Positions 1-8,112 of a DNA stretch of 64,000 nt are shown here, piece after piece (position 1 is the first letter of the stretch; each line of letters opens with the position of its first letter). Position numbers and translations under genes: made by a program. The notes under the pieces are model-generated. The model was given only the letters and a program-made list of their open reading frames with translations. It ran no database searches and was not told where the DNA came from. Source of the stretch: Candidatus Eiseniibacteriota bacterium (GTDB lineage: Bacteria > Eisenbacteria > RBG-16-71-46 > CAIMUX01); the NCBI GenBank assembly GCA_903844735.1, contig CAIMUX010000127.1, positions 1 through 64,000 on the forward strand, read 5' to 3'.

Positions 1-940
1 ACATGGTCCAGGTCCCCGTGCAGGAGGTCTGCAGCGTCACCGTACAGGTGCCATCCGCAGCGCAGCAGGAACCGGTCGGCTGGGCGCACGGGTTCGGGTC
101 GCAGACGCCGAACATGGTCCAGGTCCCCGTGCAGGAGGTCTGCAGCGTCACCGTACAGGTGCCATCCGCAGCGCAGCAGGAACCGGTCGGCTGGGCGCAC
201 GGGTTCGGGTCGCAGACGCCGAACATGGTCCAGGTCCCCGCACAGGCGGTCTGCAGCGTCACGGTGCAGGTGCCATCCGCGGCGCAGCAGGAGCCGGTCG
301 GCTGGACACACGGATTCGGATCGCAGACGCCGAACATGGTCCAGATCCCAGTGCATGACGTCTGCGGCGTCACCGTACAGGTGCCCTCCGCGGCGCAGCA
401 GGAGCCGGTCGGCTGGACACACGGATTCGGATCGCAGGTGCTGAAAATGGTCCACGCACCGGAGCAAGCCGCCTGCAGCGTCACCGTGCAGGTGCCATCC
501 GGAGCGCAACAGGAACCAGTCGCCTGGACGCACGGATTCGGATCGCAGACGCCGGCCTGCGTCCACATCCCGCTACAGGCGGCCTGCGTCGTCACCGTGC
601 AGATGCCCGCCGGAGTACAGCAGGAACCGGTTGGCTGCGTGCACGGATTCGTTGTGCAGACGCCGGCTTCGGTCCATGTCCCCGTACAGTTCGCCTGCGT
701 CGTCACCGTGCAGGTCCCCGCCGGAGTACAGCAGGAGCCGGTTGGCTGCGTGCACGGGTTCGGCGTGCAGGCGCCAGCTTGGGTCCAGGTCCCCGTGCAG
801 TTCGCCTGTGTCGTCACCGTGCACGTACCCGCCGGCACACAGCACGCGCCCGTTGGTGTCGGCGTCGTCGGCTTATCGTCTCCCCCGCACCCGACGACGG
901 CCATCGCCACCATCACCGCCAGGACCACCACTCTGCGCAT
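1..940 (-). CDS. Cys-rich tandem-repeat surface lipoprotein (C-terminus beyond window)
   Basis: Probable exported lipoprotein, cut by the left window edge so its C-terminus is missing. The ATG at 940 follows AAGGAGG at 7-base spacing. The protein begins MRRVVVLAVMVAMAVVGC: a short hydrophobic signal ending in a lipobox with Cys18, then an Asp/Thr/Pro linker to about residue 30. The rest is at least eight 37-residue repeats, each with six cysteines in the pattern CC-x5-C-x7-C-x9-C-x4-C and ending NPC. Frame and length are kept across all copies. Repeats near the N-terminus are diverged and the last two visible are identical. Similar CC-type repeats are known from secreted proteins of Planctomycetes- and Eisenbacteria-type genomes; function is unknown. 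The plus-strand open frame over the same DNA lacks any signal or domain and is taken as a shadow. Confidence 0.8.
   Translation of the reverse strand, partial: MRRVVVLAVMVAMAVVGCGGDDKPTTPTPTGACCVPAGTCTVTTQANCTGTWTQAGACTPNPCTQPTGSCCTPAGTCTVTTQANCTGTWTEAGVCTTNPCTQPTGSCCTPAGICTVTTQAACSGMWTQAGVCDPNPCVQATGSCCAPDGTCTVTLQAACSGAWTIFSTCDPNPCVQPTGSCCAAEGTCTVTPQTSCTGIWTMFGVCDPNPCVQPTGSCCAADGTCTVTLQTACAGTWTMFGVCDPNPCAQPTGSCCAADGTCTVTLQTSCTGTWTMFGVCDPNPCAQPTGSCCAADGTCTVTLQTSCTGTWTM
3..851. repeat. 111-bp tandem repeat array, about 8 copies
   Basis: Repeat units begin at 3, 114, 225, 336, 447, 558, 669 and 780, exactly 111 bp apart, so each encodes 37 residues of the minus-strand lipoprotein. The units at 3-113 and 114-224 are identical base for base. 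Divergence rises toward 851, which fits expansion from the C-terminal side. The array runs off the left edge. Confidence 0.95.
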
Positions 941-993
941 CGTCAGGCCTCCTTCGTGCCGTGTGTCGTCCCCGGGCCGCCAGGCAACAATCC

Positions 994-1140
994 TCACACC
1001 CCAAACACCCTCAACACCTCGTCCCCATAATGGTTGATGACCTTCACCGCGATCTTCCCCGACTCCGGTCTGGGGAACGCCCGGCTCTCCGTCCGGTACA
1101 GGCAGCTCCACGCCGCCTCATCGATCTCCGCCCGCAAGGC
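994..1140 (-). pseudogene. C-terminal fragment of a BPTD_3080-like restriction endonuclease
   Basis: A 48-codon open stretch with no start of its own; an in-frame TGA lies at 1141-1143. It ends GKIAVKVINHYGDEVLRVFGV-like: residues GKIAVKVINHYGDEVL match what I recall as the conserved extreme C-terminus of BPTD_3080-family (type III Res-like) restriction endonucleases. It starts only 8 bp past the stop of the methyltransferase gene at 1149. The matching N-terminal fragment lies on the other side of that gene at 4063-4257, so the two look like the ends of one broken restriction gene. The family assignment is from memory and needs a database search. Confidence 0.55.
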
Positions 1141-1148
1141 TCATCCCG

Positions 1149-4076
1149 TCACGTCCCCGACGTCCCGGAACGCGCCAAGTTCAACTCCAACAGCCGGCCG
1201 AGCAGGTCGTCATCCGAGATGTCCGGGTCCCACCCGTAGGCAGCGAACACAGCAACGTCCAGGTTGCGGTGCGCAGACTCCAGCCACGCCGGCCGGGCGT
1301 TGTACAGCTGCGTCATGGTCCGCTTCTGCAACTGATCGGCGCTCGCTGCATCCTTCGGCGCAAGGCGCGGGTAGCGGACGAGGCCGATCCGGGTCTTGCC
1401 GTCCACGGTCGTCCTGTCGATGTAGCGATCCCAGGGGCCACCGGACGTGCCTGGGAACTCCAGGACATCTTCTCGTGTCCACTCGGGCGGATTCAGCCAG
1501 CGCTCGCGGAGATCGTTCAGCTCCCGCGCGGCCTCTGCAGTCGCACGCTTCTGCTCCGCCGTTGGTGTCGGGAACGGAAACGTCGCGAGGCAGGAGGTCG
1601 GCGTGTAGCGGAAGCCAGACTCCTTTTCGCGAAGCTGGGTACCCTGCGCCCGCGCCCAGACCTCATGTGGGCGCGAATGCAGAACTCCAAAGAAGAGATC
1701 GCTCTCACGTGAAAGTGCGAAGGTGGCGCTGTCCGGTAGCGTCGGGGCACTCAGCCAGACAAATAGCCGGTGCTTCGAAACGCGGCACGTGCATAGGAAA
1801 CGCGCAAGTGGCGCGAGTGCCTCTCGCATGGCCGGCCTGGCCTCCACATGCTGCCACCAGAGGCGCCGGTATGACTCCCGCGCATTCATCTGCCGCTCCG
1901 CCCTTACCTCGGCCCGGACGTACTCGAAGGCAGCTTCGTATCGGGCCGCGAGGTCTTCCGACGTTCCCACGCCGAAGTCAATGATCCACTTCCCCTTCGG
2001 TCGCTGGGTTAGGTCTATGCCGTTGACCCAGGGGACTACTACGTCCGAATTGGGCCGGCCGTGCGGACTGGGAGTCCGGAGCAACGTGAGTGCCTGCGCC
2101 TCGATGATGTCAAAGGCGCCCCCTTTTGTGGTGCCCATGAACGCGACGTCGTCGTTCTCGGCCAGTGGACGCGCTTGGGTGACATCCACCGCCGAGGTCA
2201 AGTTGGCGTTGATGTTGTCGACCGGGCGGCCGTCCAGTGTCCGGCGGTCCTCCCCGCCGCCGTCGAAGGCAATCAGGCTGACGTGAACGCTTGCGCCATC
2301 CAGAATCCAGTTCTTGTCCGATACGGCCCAGAAGATGTCCCCGGTGTCCTTGATGCGCTTCAATACTTCGCGGTTGGCGCCGCCGCGTATGCCCTGCGTG
2401 GCAAGAAGACCGGCACGCTGACAGTGTGCGTCCCGGATGTGCGCTCGAGCCTTCTCAAACCAGTAGCAGCAGAGATCAGCCTCGGCGGGGACCCGGTCCT
2501 TCCAAAGGGCAAGCATCCGGTTCACATACTCGTCCCCGAGTTCGCGCCGGAGGAACTTGCCACCGAGAAACGGCGGATTACCGACGATGAAGTCAACCTG
2601 TGGCCAGGCGGGCTCCCTCGGACTGGCCGGGTCAGAAAAGTCGAGGACGGCATCCCGGCATTGAAAGTTGCCTTCCATTGGGCGCAGGATGGGGTCCTGT
2701 GGGGAGCCAAATCCATTGAACCGAATCCACTGAAGCCAGCCGATCCAGACCGTCATCTGCGCCAAATCGTAGGCGTACGGGTTGATCTCGATCCCGTAGA
2801 GCTGCCACGGCCCGACCTGGGGCAGAACAGCGTTGAGCCCGTGCTCGACGGACCAGCTGGAGACCGCCTTCTCGAGATCCTTCAGCCTCTGGAGGGCCAC
2901 GTAGAGGAAGTTGCCCGACCCGCAGGCCGGATCAAGAACCTTCACGGTCCGCAGCCGAAACAGAAAGTGCTGGAGCACGCTGTCTGCTTCAGCTCGTGCC
3001 TTGAGCTGTGCCGCCGCGGACAGCGTCTTGCCAGGCGCGGTGCCGCCTTTCCTCCGGCCGGTCGTTAGCACGTTCTGAGCGGTCTGCCGCACCTCCGCCC
3101 ACTCACGCGACAGCGGTTGCATGATGACCGCGTCGACCAGCGCCTCGATGTCCTCCCGGCCGGTGAAGTGCGCCCCGAGCAACGAGCGTTTCGATGGATC
3201 GAGACCACGTTCGAAAAGGGTTCCGAAGATCGAGGGATCGATCGCGCTCCAGTCCAGCCGGGTGGCTTCCGAGACTCCTCGGACCTGATCGGCCGTGAGC
3301 TCTGGGACAGAAGCATCATCAAACAGGTTGCCGTTGAAGTGCCGAATGCTCTCCAGCCCGAACTCGCCGCCCCACCGCATCGCCTCGAAGAGCTGGCCCA
3401 GGAGCCGACAGAAGCGCACGGGGTCGCCAGCGGACTTCTCCGTGATCCGCGAGAAGACCTGATCCGGCAGGAGGCCGATATCCTCGGCGAACAAGCAGAA
3501 GACGACGCGGTCGAGGAAGTGCGCGACGTGCCCGGACTCCAGTCCCCGCATGCGCATGGACTCGGCGATGCTTGCGAAGTGCTGTGCGGCCTTCTGGGTA
3601 ATCGCCTCACTCGTCTGGCCGGGCCGCAGCTTCTCCGGGTCGAAGAACACGTTCCGGAGGATCTCCAGGTTGCGCGGCTCGCCAAGTTGGTCCAGGCCGA
3701 TCTCCAGTGTTGCGGAGGCCGTCTTCGTGAAGTTCGTGTGCACGATGATCCGGTCAAGGTCGCAGACCACGAGCAACGGCGGACTGGCCAGAGCATCGCG
3801 ATACCGAAGCAGCTGGTCATAGGCGGCGGCGAGGTCCTTGTGCTTGCCCTTGTACTCCCAGCCGAAGAAGTCCTTCTTCCACACGTCGGCGAAGCCATCG
3901 CCACCGCCGTACTTGGCGGCGCCCCGCTCGAAGCAGTAGCTGGCGCCGGTGGGATCGGCCTGGGCCGGCGTGGGGTGACCCACCAGACGGCACAGGTCAA
4001 TGAAGTGCTCCTGTGCGGCGGACCGTTCCTTCAGGTCGACCTTCTTCCACTTGGCGACGAATTCAGAAACGAGCAA
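1149..4076 (-). CDS. MmeI-like (Type IIL) restriction-modification protein, N6-adenine methyltransferase
   Basis: A 975-residue class I SAM-dependent DNA methyltransferase with a nuclease-like N-terminus. Residues 64-76 carry a PD-(D/E)xK-type arrangement (Asp64, Glu74, Lys76 in GWEYKGK). A helical spacer follows, then SAM motif I (LDPACGSGNF, about residue 380) and catalytic motif IV NPPF (about 500), and a C-terminal target-recognition region. Length and layout fit MmeI-type enzymes that methylate and cut with one polypeptide. The start is TTG at 4076, supported by GGAGGG five bases upstream and by the fit of LLVSEFVAKWKK to the family N-terminus. It overlaps the end of a broken restriction-gene fragment (4063-4257). 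No BREX or DISARM partner genes are adjacent. It could be a working single-chain system or an orphan methylase. Confidence 0.85.
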   Translation of the reverse strand: MLVSEFVAKWKKVDLKERSAAQEHFIDLCRLVGHPTPAQADPTGASYCFERGAAKYGGGDGFADVWKKDFFGWEYKGKHKDLAAAYDQLLRYRDALASPPLLVVCDLDRIIVHTNFTKTASATLEIGLDQLGEPRNLEILRNVFFDPEKLRPGQTSEAITQKAAQHFASIAESMRMRGLESGHVAHFLDRVVFCLFAEDIGLLPDQVFSRITEKSAGDPVRFCRLLGQLFEAMRWGGEFGLESIRHFNGNLFDDASVPELTADQVRGVSEATRLDWSAIDPSIFGTLFERGLDPSKRSLLGAHFTGREDIEALVDAVIMQPLSREWAEVRQTAQNVLTTGRRKGGTAPGKTLSAAAQLKARAEADSVLQHFLFRLRTVKVLDPACGSGNFLYVALQRLKDLEKAVSSWSVEHGLNAVLPQVGPWQLYGIEINPYAYDLAQMTVWIGWLQWIRFNGFGSPQDPILRPMEGNFQCRDAVLDFSDPASPREPAWPQVDFIVGNPPFLGGKFLRRELGDEYVNRMLALWKDRVPAEADLCCYWFEKARAHIRDAHCQRAGLLATQGIRGGANREVLKRIKDTGDIFWAVSDKNWILDGASVHVSLIAFDGGGEDRRTLDGRPVDNINANLTSAVDVTQARPLAENDDVAFMGTTKGGAFDIIEAQALTLLRTPSPHGRPNSDVVVPWVNGIDLTQRPKGKWIIDFGVGTSEDLAARYEAAFEYVRAEVRAERQMNARESYRRLWWQHVEARPAMREALAPLARFLCTCRVSKHRLFVWLSAPTLPDSATFALSRESDLFFGVLHSRPHEVWARAQGTQLREKESGFRYTPTSCLATFPFPTPTAEQKRATAEAARELNDLRERWLNPPEWTREDVLEFPGTSGGPWDRYIDRTTVDGKTRIGLVRYPRLAPKDAASADQLQKRTMTQLYNARPAWLESAHRNLDVAVFAAYGWDPDISDDDLLGRLLELNLARSGTSGT

Positions 4077-4257
4077 GGAATCCCTCCGGGGCAGGTCGAT
4101 CAGGACAGGGTCGCGCAGCGTCGCGGAAGTTCGAGCGGCTCCGGCGCCGGCCGGCCTCCACCTCGTTCGTGATCCCCTCGTCGGAAAACCGGAAGTGGCG
4201 GCTCGGCTCGTCGTAGGGCGAGTTGATGATGGGGTTTTCGATGGTGACTTGGGTCAT
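4063..4257 (-). pseudogene. N-terminal fragment of a BPTD_3080-like restriction endonuclease
   Basis: ATG at 4257, preceded by AAGGGA, opens a 64-codon frame. Residues 1-41 (MTQVTIENPIINSPY, then RHFRF and GITNEV..GRR) match the start I recall for BPTD_3080-family restriction endonucleases, which are normally near 1000 residues. After the GRR the similarity stops and the frame ends at 4063, inside the start of the methyltransferase gene. A presumed C-terminal piece of the same family lies just past that gene (994-1140). This is a remnant; at most it may serve as a translated leader for the TTG-started methyltransferase. Confidence 0.65.
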
Positions 4258-4839
4258 GCGGTTCGGTCCCTTGGCGACGTCTTCTTCACGCGTCCGCCTG
4301 ACCATCGAGACATGCCAGAACCGCCAACCCGTTGCCCTGCAACCGCCGTGACGCCGGCCCGCCTGTTGATCCACCGTCCGATCACGCAACCTCCCTGACG
4401 CTGCCAACGGCCGGAACAGCCGCAGGGGCAGCCTACTGCCCCGCCGCCGCGCCCGCAACGGATTGCCCGGAGGGTACACGCAGGGGTACGCCATGCGCTG
4501 TCGCCGGTGTGCTGAGATTCAGTCCTTCCTTGCCGCGCAGGACGGCATCGGCGCCGGAAGGACGGTCGCCGTGGCGGCGCTCCACCGCGGGCCCCACGGC
4601 AGTGTTCGCCCCGGTCACGCCCTCGATCGCGCAGTTGGGCCGCGACAGCATCGCAGGACCACGCCATTCGGGGTACTGGCTTCTCATCGTTCCGTTCCCG
4701 GGCGCAGGCCGACACGGCCATTCCCGAACCGGACGCCGGGGGATCCCGTAGAAGCATGATCTGCAACGTGCTCGCAACACAGCATGAAGACAGCAGGATG
4801 GCGGCATCGACAAGTGCGTTTCAATAATCTGTGAAACCA

Positions 4840-4866
4840 TGCCGCTATCGGCCTCTAAAAGCGGCA
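4840..4866. repeat. Inverted repeat TGCCGCT / AGCGGCA
   Basis: Seven-base arms TGCCGCT (4840-4846) and AGCGGCA (4860-4866) are separated by 13 bases. The left arm, with the A at 4839, forms the ATGCCGCT word that recurs in the direct repeats downstream, so it may belong to the same set of sites. Confidence 0.5.
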
Positions 4867-5154
4867 GGCATGCTTATACCAACGTGTTTGTGCAGAACGA
4901 GTTGCACGCACGTCGCCTCACGGGTTAATGACGACATCCAAGCGGCAGACCCGGCAGATCGTCGACATTTCCCAGCGTTTTCGAGCCGGTCCGGGCACCC
5001 AAGCGGCATCTCATGGGCACGTTTTCGCCCAAAATATGCATCCGGACGCCTCATAGGGGCAGGCCCCGTTTGGCTGACTGACGGACCTGCAATGACTTAC
5101 GCGACTCTGCCCCTCCGCGCGAACACGCCTGCCCCATCGATTTCGGCACTTTCG

Positions 5155-5282
5155 ATGCCGCCAAACGGCGATGTAGAAACGGGGGCATGCCGCTAAACGG
5201 CGATCTTCGGAAATGGGCATGCCGCCAAACGTCCAAGTCCGCCGGAGGCCATGCCGCCAAACGGAGCACGGCGAGGAAGCTC
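5155..5282. repeat. Four iteron-like direct repeats at exact 32-bp spacing
   Basis: The word ATGCCGC(C/T)AAACG begins at 5155, 5187, 5219 and 5251, exactly 32 bp apart (three helical turns). The first two copies extend to ATGCCGCyAAACGGCGAT and contain a small GCCG/CGGC dyad. The 19 bases between cores differ. The array ends 91 bp before the tyrosine recombinase ATG. Fixed phasing and short cores fit protein-binding iterons (recombinase accessory sites, autoregulation or replication) better than CRISPR. Confidence 0.8.
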
Positions 5283-5373
5283 GGTCGCGTCCCGGCGGCC
5301 TGCCGTTTTCCTGGCGAACTCCGCTTGATTCGTTGCCCCGCAGCGCCACCCTTGGGTCCAGGAGGACGCTGCC

Positions 5374-5958
5374 ATGCCACACCTGAGCCCTCAGACCCTC
5401 ACGGCCGACGAATTGCATGCCCTGCTCCAGGTCAGCGCCGCCCACCCGCGGGACCACCTCATCATCTCTCTGGCCCTGGGAACCGGCCTGCGCCTATCTG
5501 AAACGGTCGGCTTGAACGTCGGTGACCTCTACCTCCCGACCGGCCAGCCACGGCAACGGGTCCGGGTGCGAGCAGAGATCGCCAAGGGTGGCCGGCCGGG
5601 CGACGTGTTCCTGCCCGATGCGTTGGTCCCGAAGCTCGTGGCGTTCTGGCGGCACAAGGCGGAACGGCGCCAACGTCTCGATCCCCTGGCGCCCGCGTTC
5701 TGCGGACTGTCCCGCCGGCGTCTGTCGCCGCGTCGCGTGCAGGTTCTCTTCCACCACTGGCAGGAGCAGGCCGGGTTCGATCGGTCCTACCCCTTCCATT
5801 CCTTGCGTCACACCGCCATAAGCGGGGTATACAGGATCTCCCGAGACCTCTTCCTCGCCCAACGCTTCGCCCGGCACGCCAGTCCGCTCACGACCACGAT
5901 CTATACCCATCCCTCGGACCAGGAGCTGCAGGACGGGGTGCGCAAGCTGGCCTGCTGA
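5374..5958 (+). CDS. Tyrosine recombinase, catalytic domain only
   Basis: A 194-residue integrase of the XerC/XerD type. Visible catalytic residues are Arg in TGLRLSE, Lys in IAKGG, His-x-x-Arg in SLRHT, His in RHAS and the nucleophile Tyr in TTTIYTH. It lacks the usual 80-100 residue N-terminal SAM-like DNA-binding domain (full-length relatives are near 300 residues). The ATG has GGAGG eight bases upstream, so the short form looks intended or is the retained half of an older gene. The stop lies only 2 bp from the convergent terminase gene. It probably moves the element to its right or acts on the phased repeats before it. Confidence 0.88.
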   Translation: MPHLSPQTLTADELHALLQVSAAHPRDHLIISLALGTGLRLSETVGLNVGDLYLPTGQPRQRVRVRAEIAKGGRPGDVFLPDALVPKLVAFWRHKAERRQRLDPLAPAFCGLSRRRLSPRRVQVLFHHWQEQAGFDRSYPFHSLRHTAISGVYRISRDLFLAQRFARHASPLTTTIYTHPSDQELQDGVRKLAC

Positions 5959-5960
5959 CA

Positions 5961-7643
5961 TCACCACCGCTGGTGCATGTCGAACGGGCTGGGACTGAAC
6001 AGCCGGCGGAACTCCTGCTCCTCACTCGACTCGGGCCGGAAGTCGAGGAACGCGAACGACGGCCAGCCGGTCCCTTCCCGGGCGGCGAGCCAGGCATAGG
6101 TGAAGGCCAGGGAGTAGTGGTTGGTGCCGGTGCGGACGTACCGGTACTTCTTGATCCCCGTCTCCGCGTCCTCATCCAGCACCTTCGCGTCGCAGGCCAG
6201 ATGCGCCGCGAACTCCTCCATCAGCCGCGACGCCGGCGGCAGCGCCAGCTTCCGTTCCCGCACCGCGGCTCGGGAGGCATCCAAGGCTTCGGTTCGGTTC
6301 ACCTGGACGATCTGCTTGTCCGTGTCCCAGTTGGGGGCGCCACGCTGATGCTCATTGAAGAAGTTCATGTAGACCGTGCCCCGGTGACGCTGGGCGAACT
6401 CCCGGGTGGCGTGCGTCTCGGGCAGCCCGTCGATGACGCAGCGGTAGACGTGGTACTTCCGCAGCAACCCGTCCAGTTCCCCGAAGTCGTGATAGGCGCC
6501 CACGTGGGCGACCGCCTGCTTGCTCTCGTCGCCTTCCGTGGGTCGCAGGACGACCACGTGCAGCTCCTTGCCGGTGTCCACGCCCATCGAGCAGGATCCG
6601 CTCTCCGACTCCGGCCGCGGGCTCTGGGCACAGAGTGCCAGCACCGACGCGATGTCCAGCCGCCGCTCCAGGTCCGCCCAGGGGATCCCGATCTTGAGGT
6701 TGAAGAACCGGTCCGCGTACCGGGTGGTGCGGTACTCCGACAGGATCTCGCCAGGGTCCACCATCGCCGAGAACAGCTGGGAGATCCGATAGCCGTGGAT
6801 GGCCCGGTTGGGGAAGTCCGCCACCCACTCGCCGGCGGCTAGGTCCAACTCCGCCGCGCAATGGGGACAGGCCCGGTAGAACGAGCCGTCAGGGCGCGGC
6901 AGGATGATCCCGACCTCTTGTCCCAGCTTCACCGGGAACTCCTTGTCCAGCGCCGTCCAGTGGCCGCAGGACGGACAACGCAGGGTCCAGTGACGTTGGT
7001 CGCTCTTCTCGTACTGCTGATCGATGCCGTAATCGGGCAGCGAGGGGTTGGAGAGTTCGATCACCCGCTTGTAGTTCGAGTGCGCCAGGCGCTCCAACGC
7101 CATCGCCTTGGCACTCGGTGCGGCCTCGTCCAGCTCGTCGAAGACCACCATGTCGGCAGGCACCGACTTCATCCCGACCGTCGATTGCATGCCCCGCAGG
7201 TAGAGATGCGCGTCGCCGATCCGCTTCAGACCGGCCGTGTCGGTGTCGGTCATGAGCTTCGAGAGGAACGGATTTTCGCCCAGGAGCGGCCCGACGCGGG
7301 ACTTCGAGAACTCCAGCACATCGGTCCTTGTGGGAAAGAAGTAGATAACGTTCAGACCCGTCAGGCAGGCGTGGAGGCTGCGCAGGATGGCCCACGTGGT
7401 GCCGCCGATCTGCGCTGCCTTGGAGAGCACCATATGGGGCGCGGTGTCGTTGTAGATCGCGCGCAAGTACTCGTGGCCTTCGAACCGGAACGGCCGTCCA
7501 TCGAGGCGGATCTTGCGGACAGCCCACTCGGCCAGCGGGTCAGTGAGCGAGCGCGTCGCTTGGCTCGTCAGCTCCTGCGTCCTCCTCTGTAGGTATCGCT
7601 TCGAGTATCGACCGCTGGATGCGCTCGCGAACGGCTTCGTCAT
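5961..7643 (-). CDS. Phage terminase large subunit (GpA-like)
   Basis: DNA-packaging motor with ATPase and nuclease domains, 560 residues from the preferred ATG at 7643. An ATG at 7649 is also in frame, but AAGGAG lies 8 bases before 7643 and almost touches 7649. A Walker A-like SKAAQIGGTT is at residues 74-83 and Walker B VVFDE at 166-170, followed by two CxxC pairs (CPSCGH and CPHC) that resemble a zinc knuckle. The C-terminal half carries an RNase H-like nuclease signature (GVDTGKE, then CVIDGLPE). The gene overlaps the 3' end of the small-subunit gene by about 104 bases. No portal or capsid gene was found nearby. Confidence 0.88.
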   Translation of the reverse strand: MTKPFASASSGRYSKRYLQRRTQELTSQATRSLTDPLAEWAVRKIRLDGRPFRFEGHEYLRAIYNDTAPHMVLSKAAQIGGTTWAILRSLHACLTGLNVIYFFPTRTDVLEFSKSRVGPLLGENPFLSKLMTDTDTAGLKRIGDAHLYLRGMQSTVGMKSVPADMVVFDELDEAAPSAKAMALERLAHSNYKRVIELSNPSLPDYGIDQQYEKSDQRHWTLRCPSCGHWTALDKEFPVKLGQEVGIILPRPDGSFYRACPHCAAELDLAAGEWVADFPNRAIHGYRISQLFSAMVDPGEILSEYRTTRYADRFFNLKIGIPWADLERRLDIASVLALCAQSPRPESESGSCSMGVDTGKELHVVVLRPTEGDESKQAVAHVGAYHDFGELDGLLRKYHVYRCVIDGLPETHATREFAQRHRGTVYMNFFNEHQRGAPNWDTDKQIVQVNRTEALDASRAAVRERKLALPPASRLMEEFAAHLACDAKVLDEDAETGIKKYRYVRTGTNHYSLAFTYAWLAAREGTGWPSFAFLDFRPESSEEQEFRRLFSPSPFDMHQRW

Positions 7644-8112
7644 GGACATGCTCCTTCACGGCGTCGATGAACACGTCAATCAAATGCCGCGTCTCGGCCT
7701 CGGACTGGGCGCGGATGGCCTCTTCGGTCTCGCCGGTGATCGAGAGTCCCTTGGCCAGGCGCTGCCCCTTCTGCGCCCGCTCCAGGATCCCCGAGATCCG
7801 GTCCAGCTCACGGATCTCCACCCCCTGCTTGCTCTTCAGGTCCTCGGCCAGCTTGGCCACCAGCAGATCCCACATGCGGTAGTGCCGAACGTTGAGGCTA
7901 ACCCGATCGCTGGCGATCTTCTCCGCGAACACCTCGGCGGCGCGGCGGTCGACCTTGCGGCGCAGGTCGTCCCAGTCTTCTTCCTTTCGCCACCGGCCCA
8001 CGGTGTGGGGCTTCACCTTCAGGCGGATGGCGATGGCGGAATTGGTCTCGGCCTCGCCGGTCAGAAAGAGGCGGCGGGCCTCCTCACGCATCTTGCTAAG
8101 CGATCTGGGCAT
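7540..8112 (-). CDS. Terminase small subunit-like DNA-binding protein
   Basis: A 190-residue protein with an N-terminal helix-turn-helix (about residues 20-45, IAIRLKVKPHTVGRW) followed by a long charged helical region. Small terminase subunits recognise packaging sites with such an HTH and oligomerise through helices. Placement directly before the large subunit gene, with a shared 104-base overlap, supports the role. ATG at 8112 has GGAGG six bases upstream and overlaps the end of the ParB-like gene by 17 bases. The HTH is clear; the small-subunit name rests mainly on context. Confidence 0.7.
   Translation of the reverse strand: MPRSLSKMREEARRLFLTGEAETNSAIAIRLKVKPHTVGRWRKEEDWDDLRRKVDRRAAEVFAEKIASDRVSLNVRHYRMWDLLVAKLAEDLKSKQGVEIRELDRISGILERAQKGQRLAKGLSITGETEEAIRAQSEAETRHLIDVFIDAVKEHVHDEAVRERIQRSILEAIPTEEDAGADEPSDALAH

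Larger units (their letters stand above)
4258..5373. other. 1.1 kb gene-free region before the tyrosine recombinase
   Basis: No convincing gene on either strand: open frames here show no recognisable motif and mostly overlap each other. From 4258 to about 4830 nothing was recognised. From 4838 onward the sequence is rich in GCCGC/GCGGC words: an inverted repeat TGCCGCT/AGCGGCA at 4840-4866, AAGCGGCA again at 4940 and 5001, and the 32-bp-spaced direct repeats at 5155-5282. The concentration of these words next to a recombinase gene suggests binding or recombination sites. Confidence 0.6.

Noticed and set aside
3-1037. Plus-strand 344-residue repeat protein
   Set aside because: It is the complement of the minus-strand lipoprotein, which has a ribosome site, signal peptide, lipobox and a regular Cys pattern; the plus frame has none of these.
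1149-4076. BREX PglX or DISARM methylase
   Set aside because: No helicase, phosphatase, ATPase or other BREX/DISARM partner flanks the gene, and its layout with an N-terminal ExK segment fits the MmeI type.
5155-5282. CRISPR array
   Set aside because: Conserved cores are about 13 bases with a 32-bp period and partly conserved gaps, only four units, and no cas gene is in the window.
4838-5282. Integron attC sites beside an integron integrase
   Set aside because: The AAAC/GCCGC words do not fit the RYYYAAC...GTTRRRY pairing, and the recombinase lacks the length and N-terminal domain of IntI.
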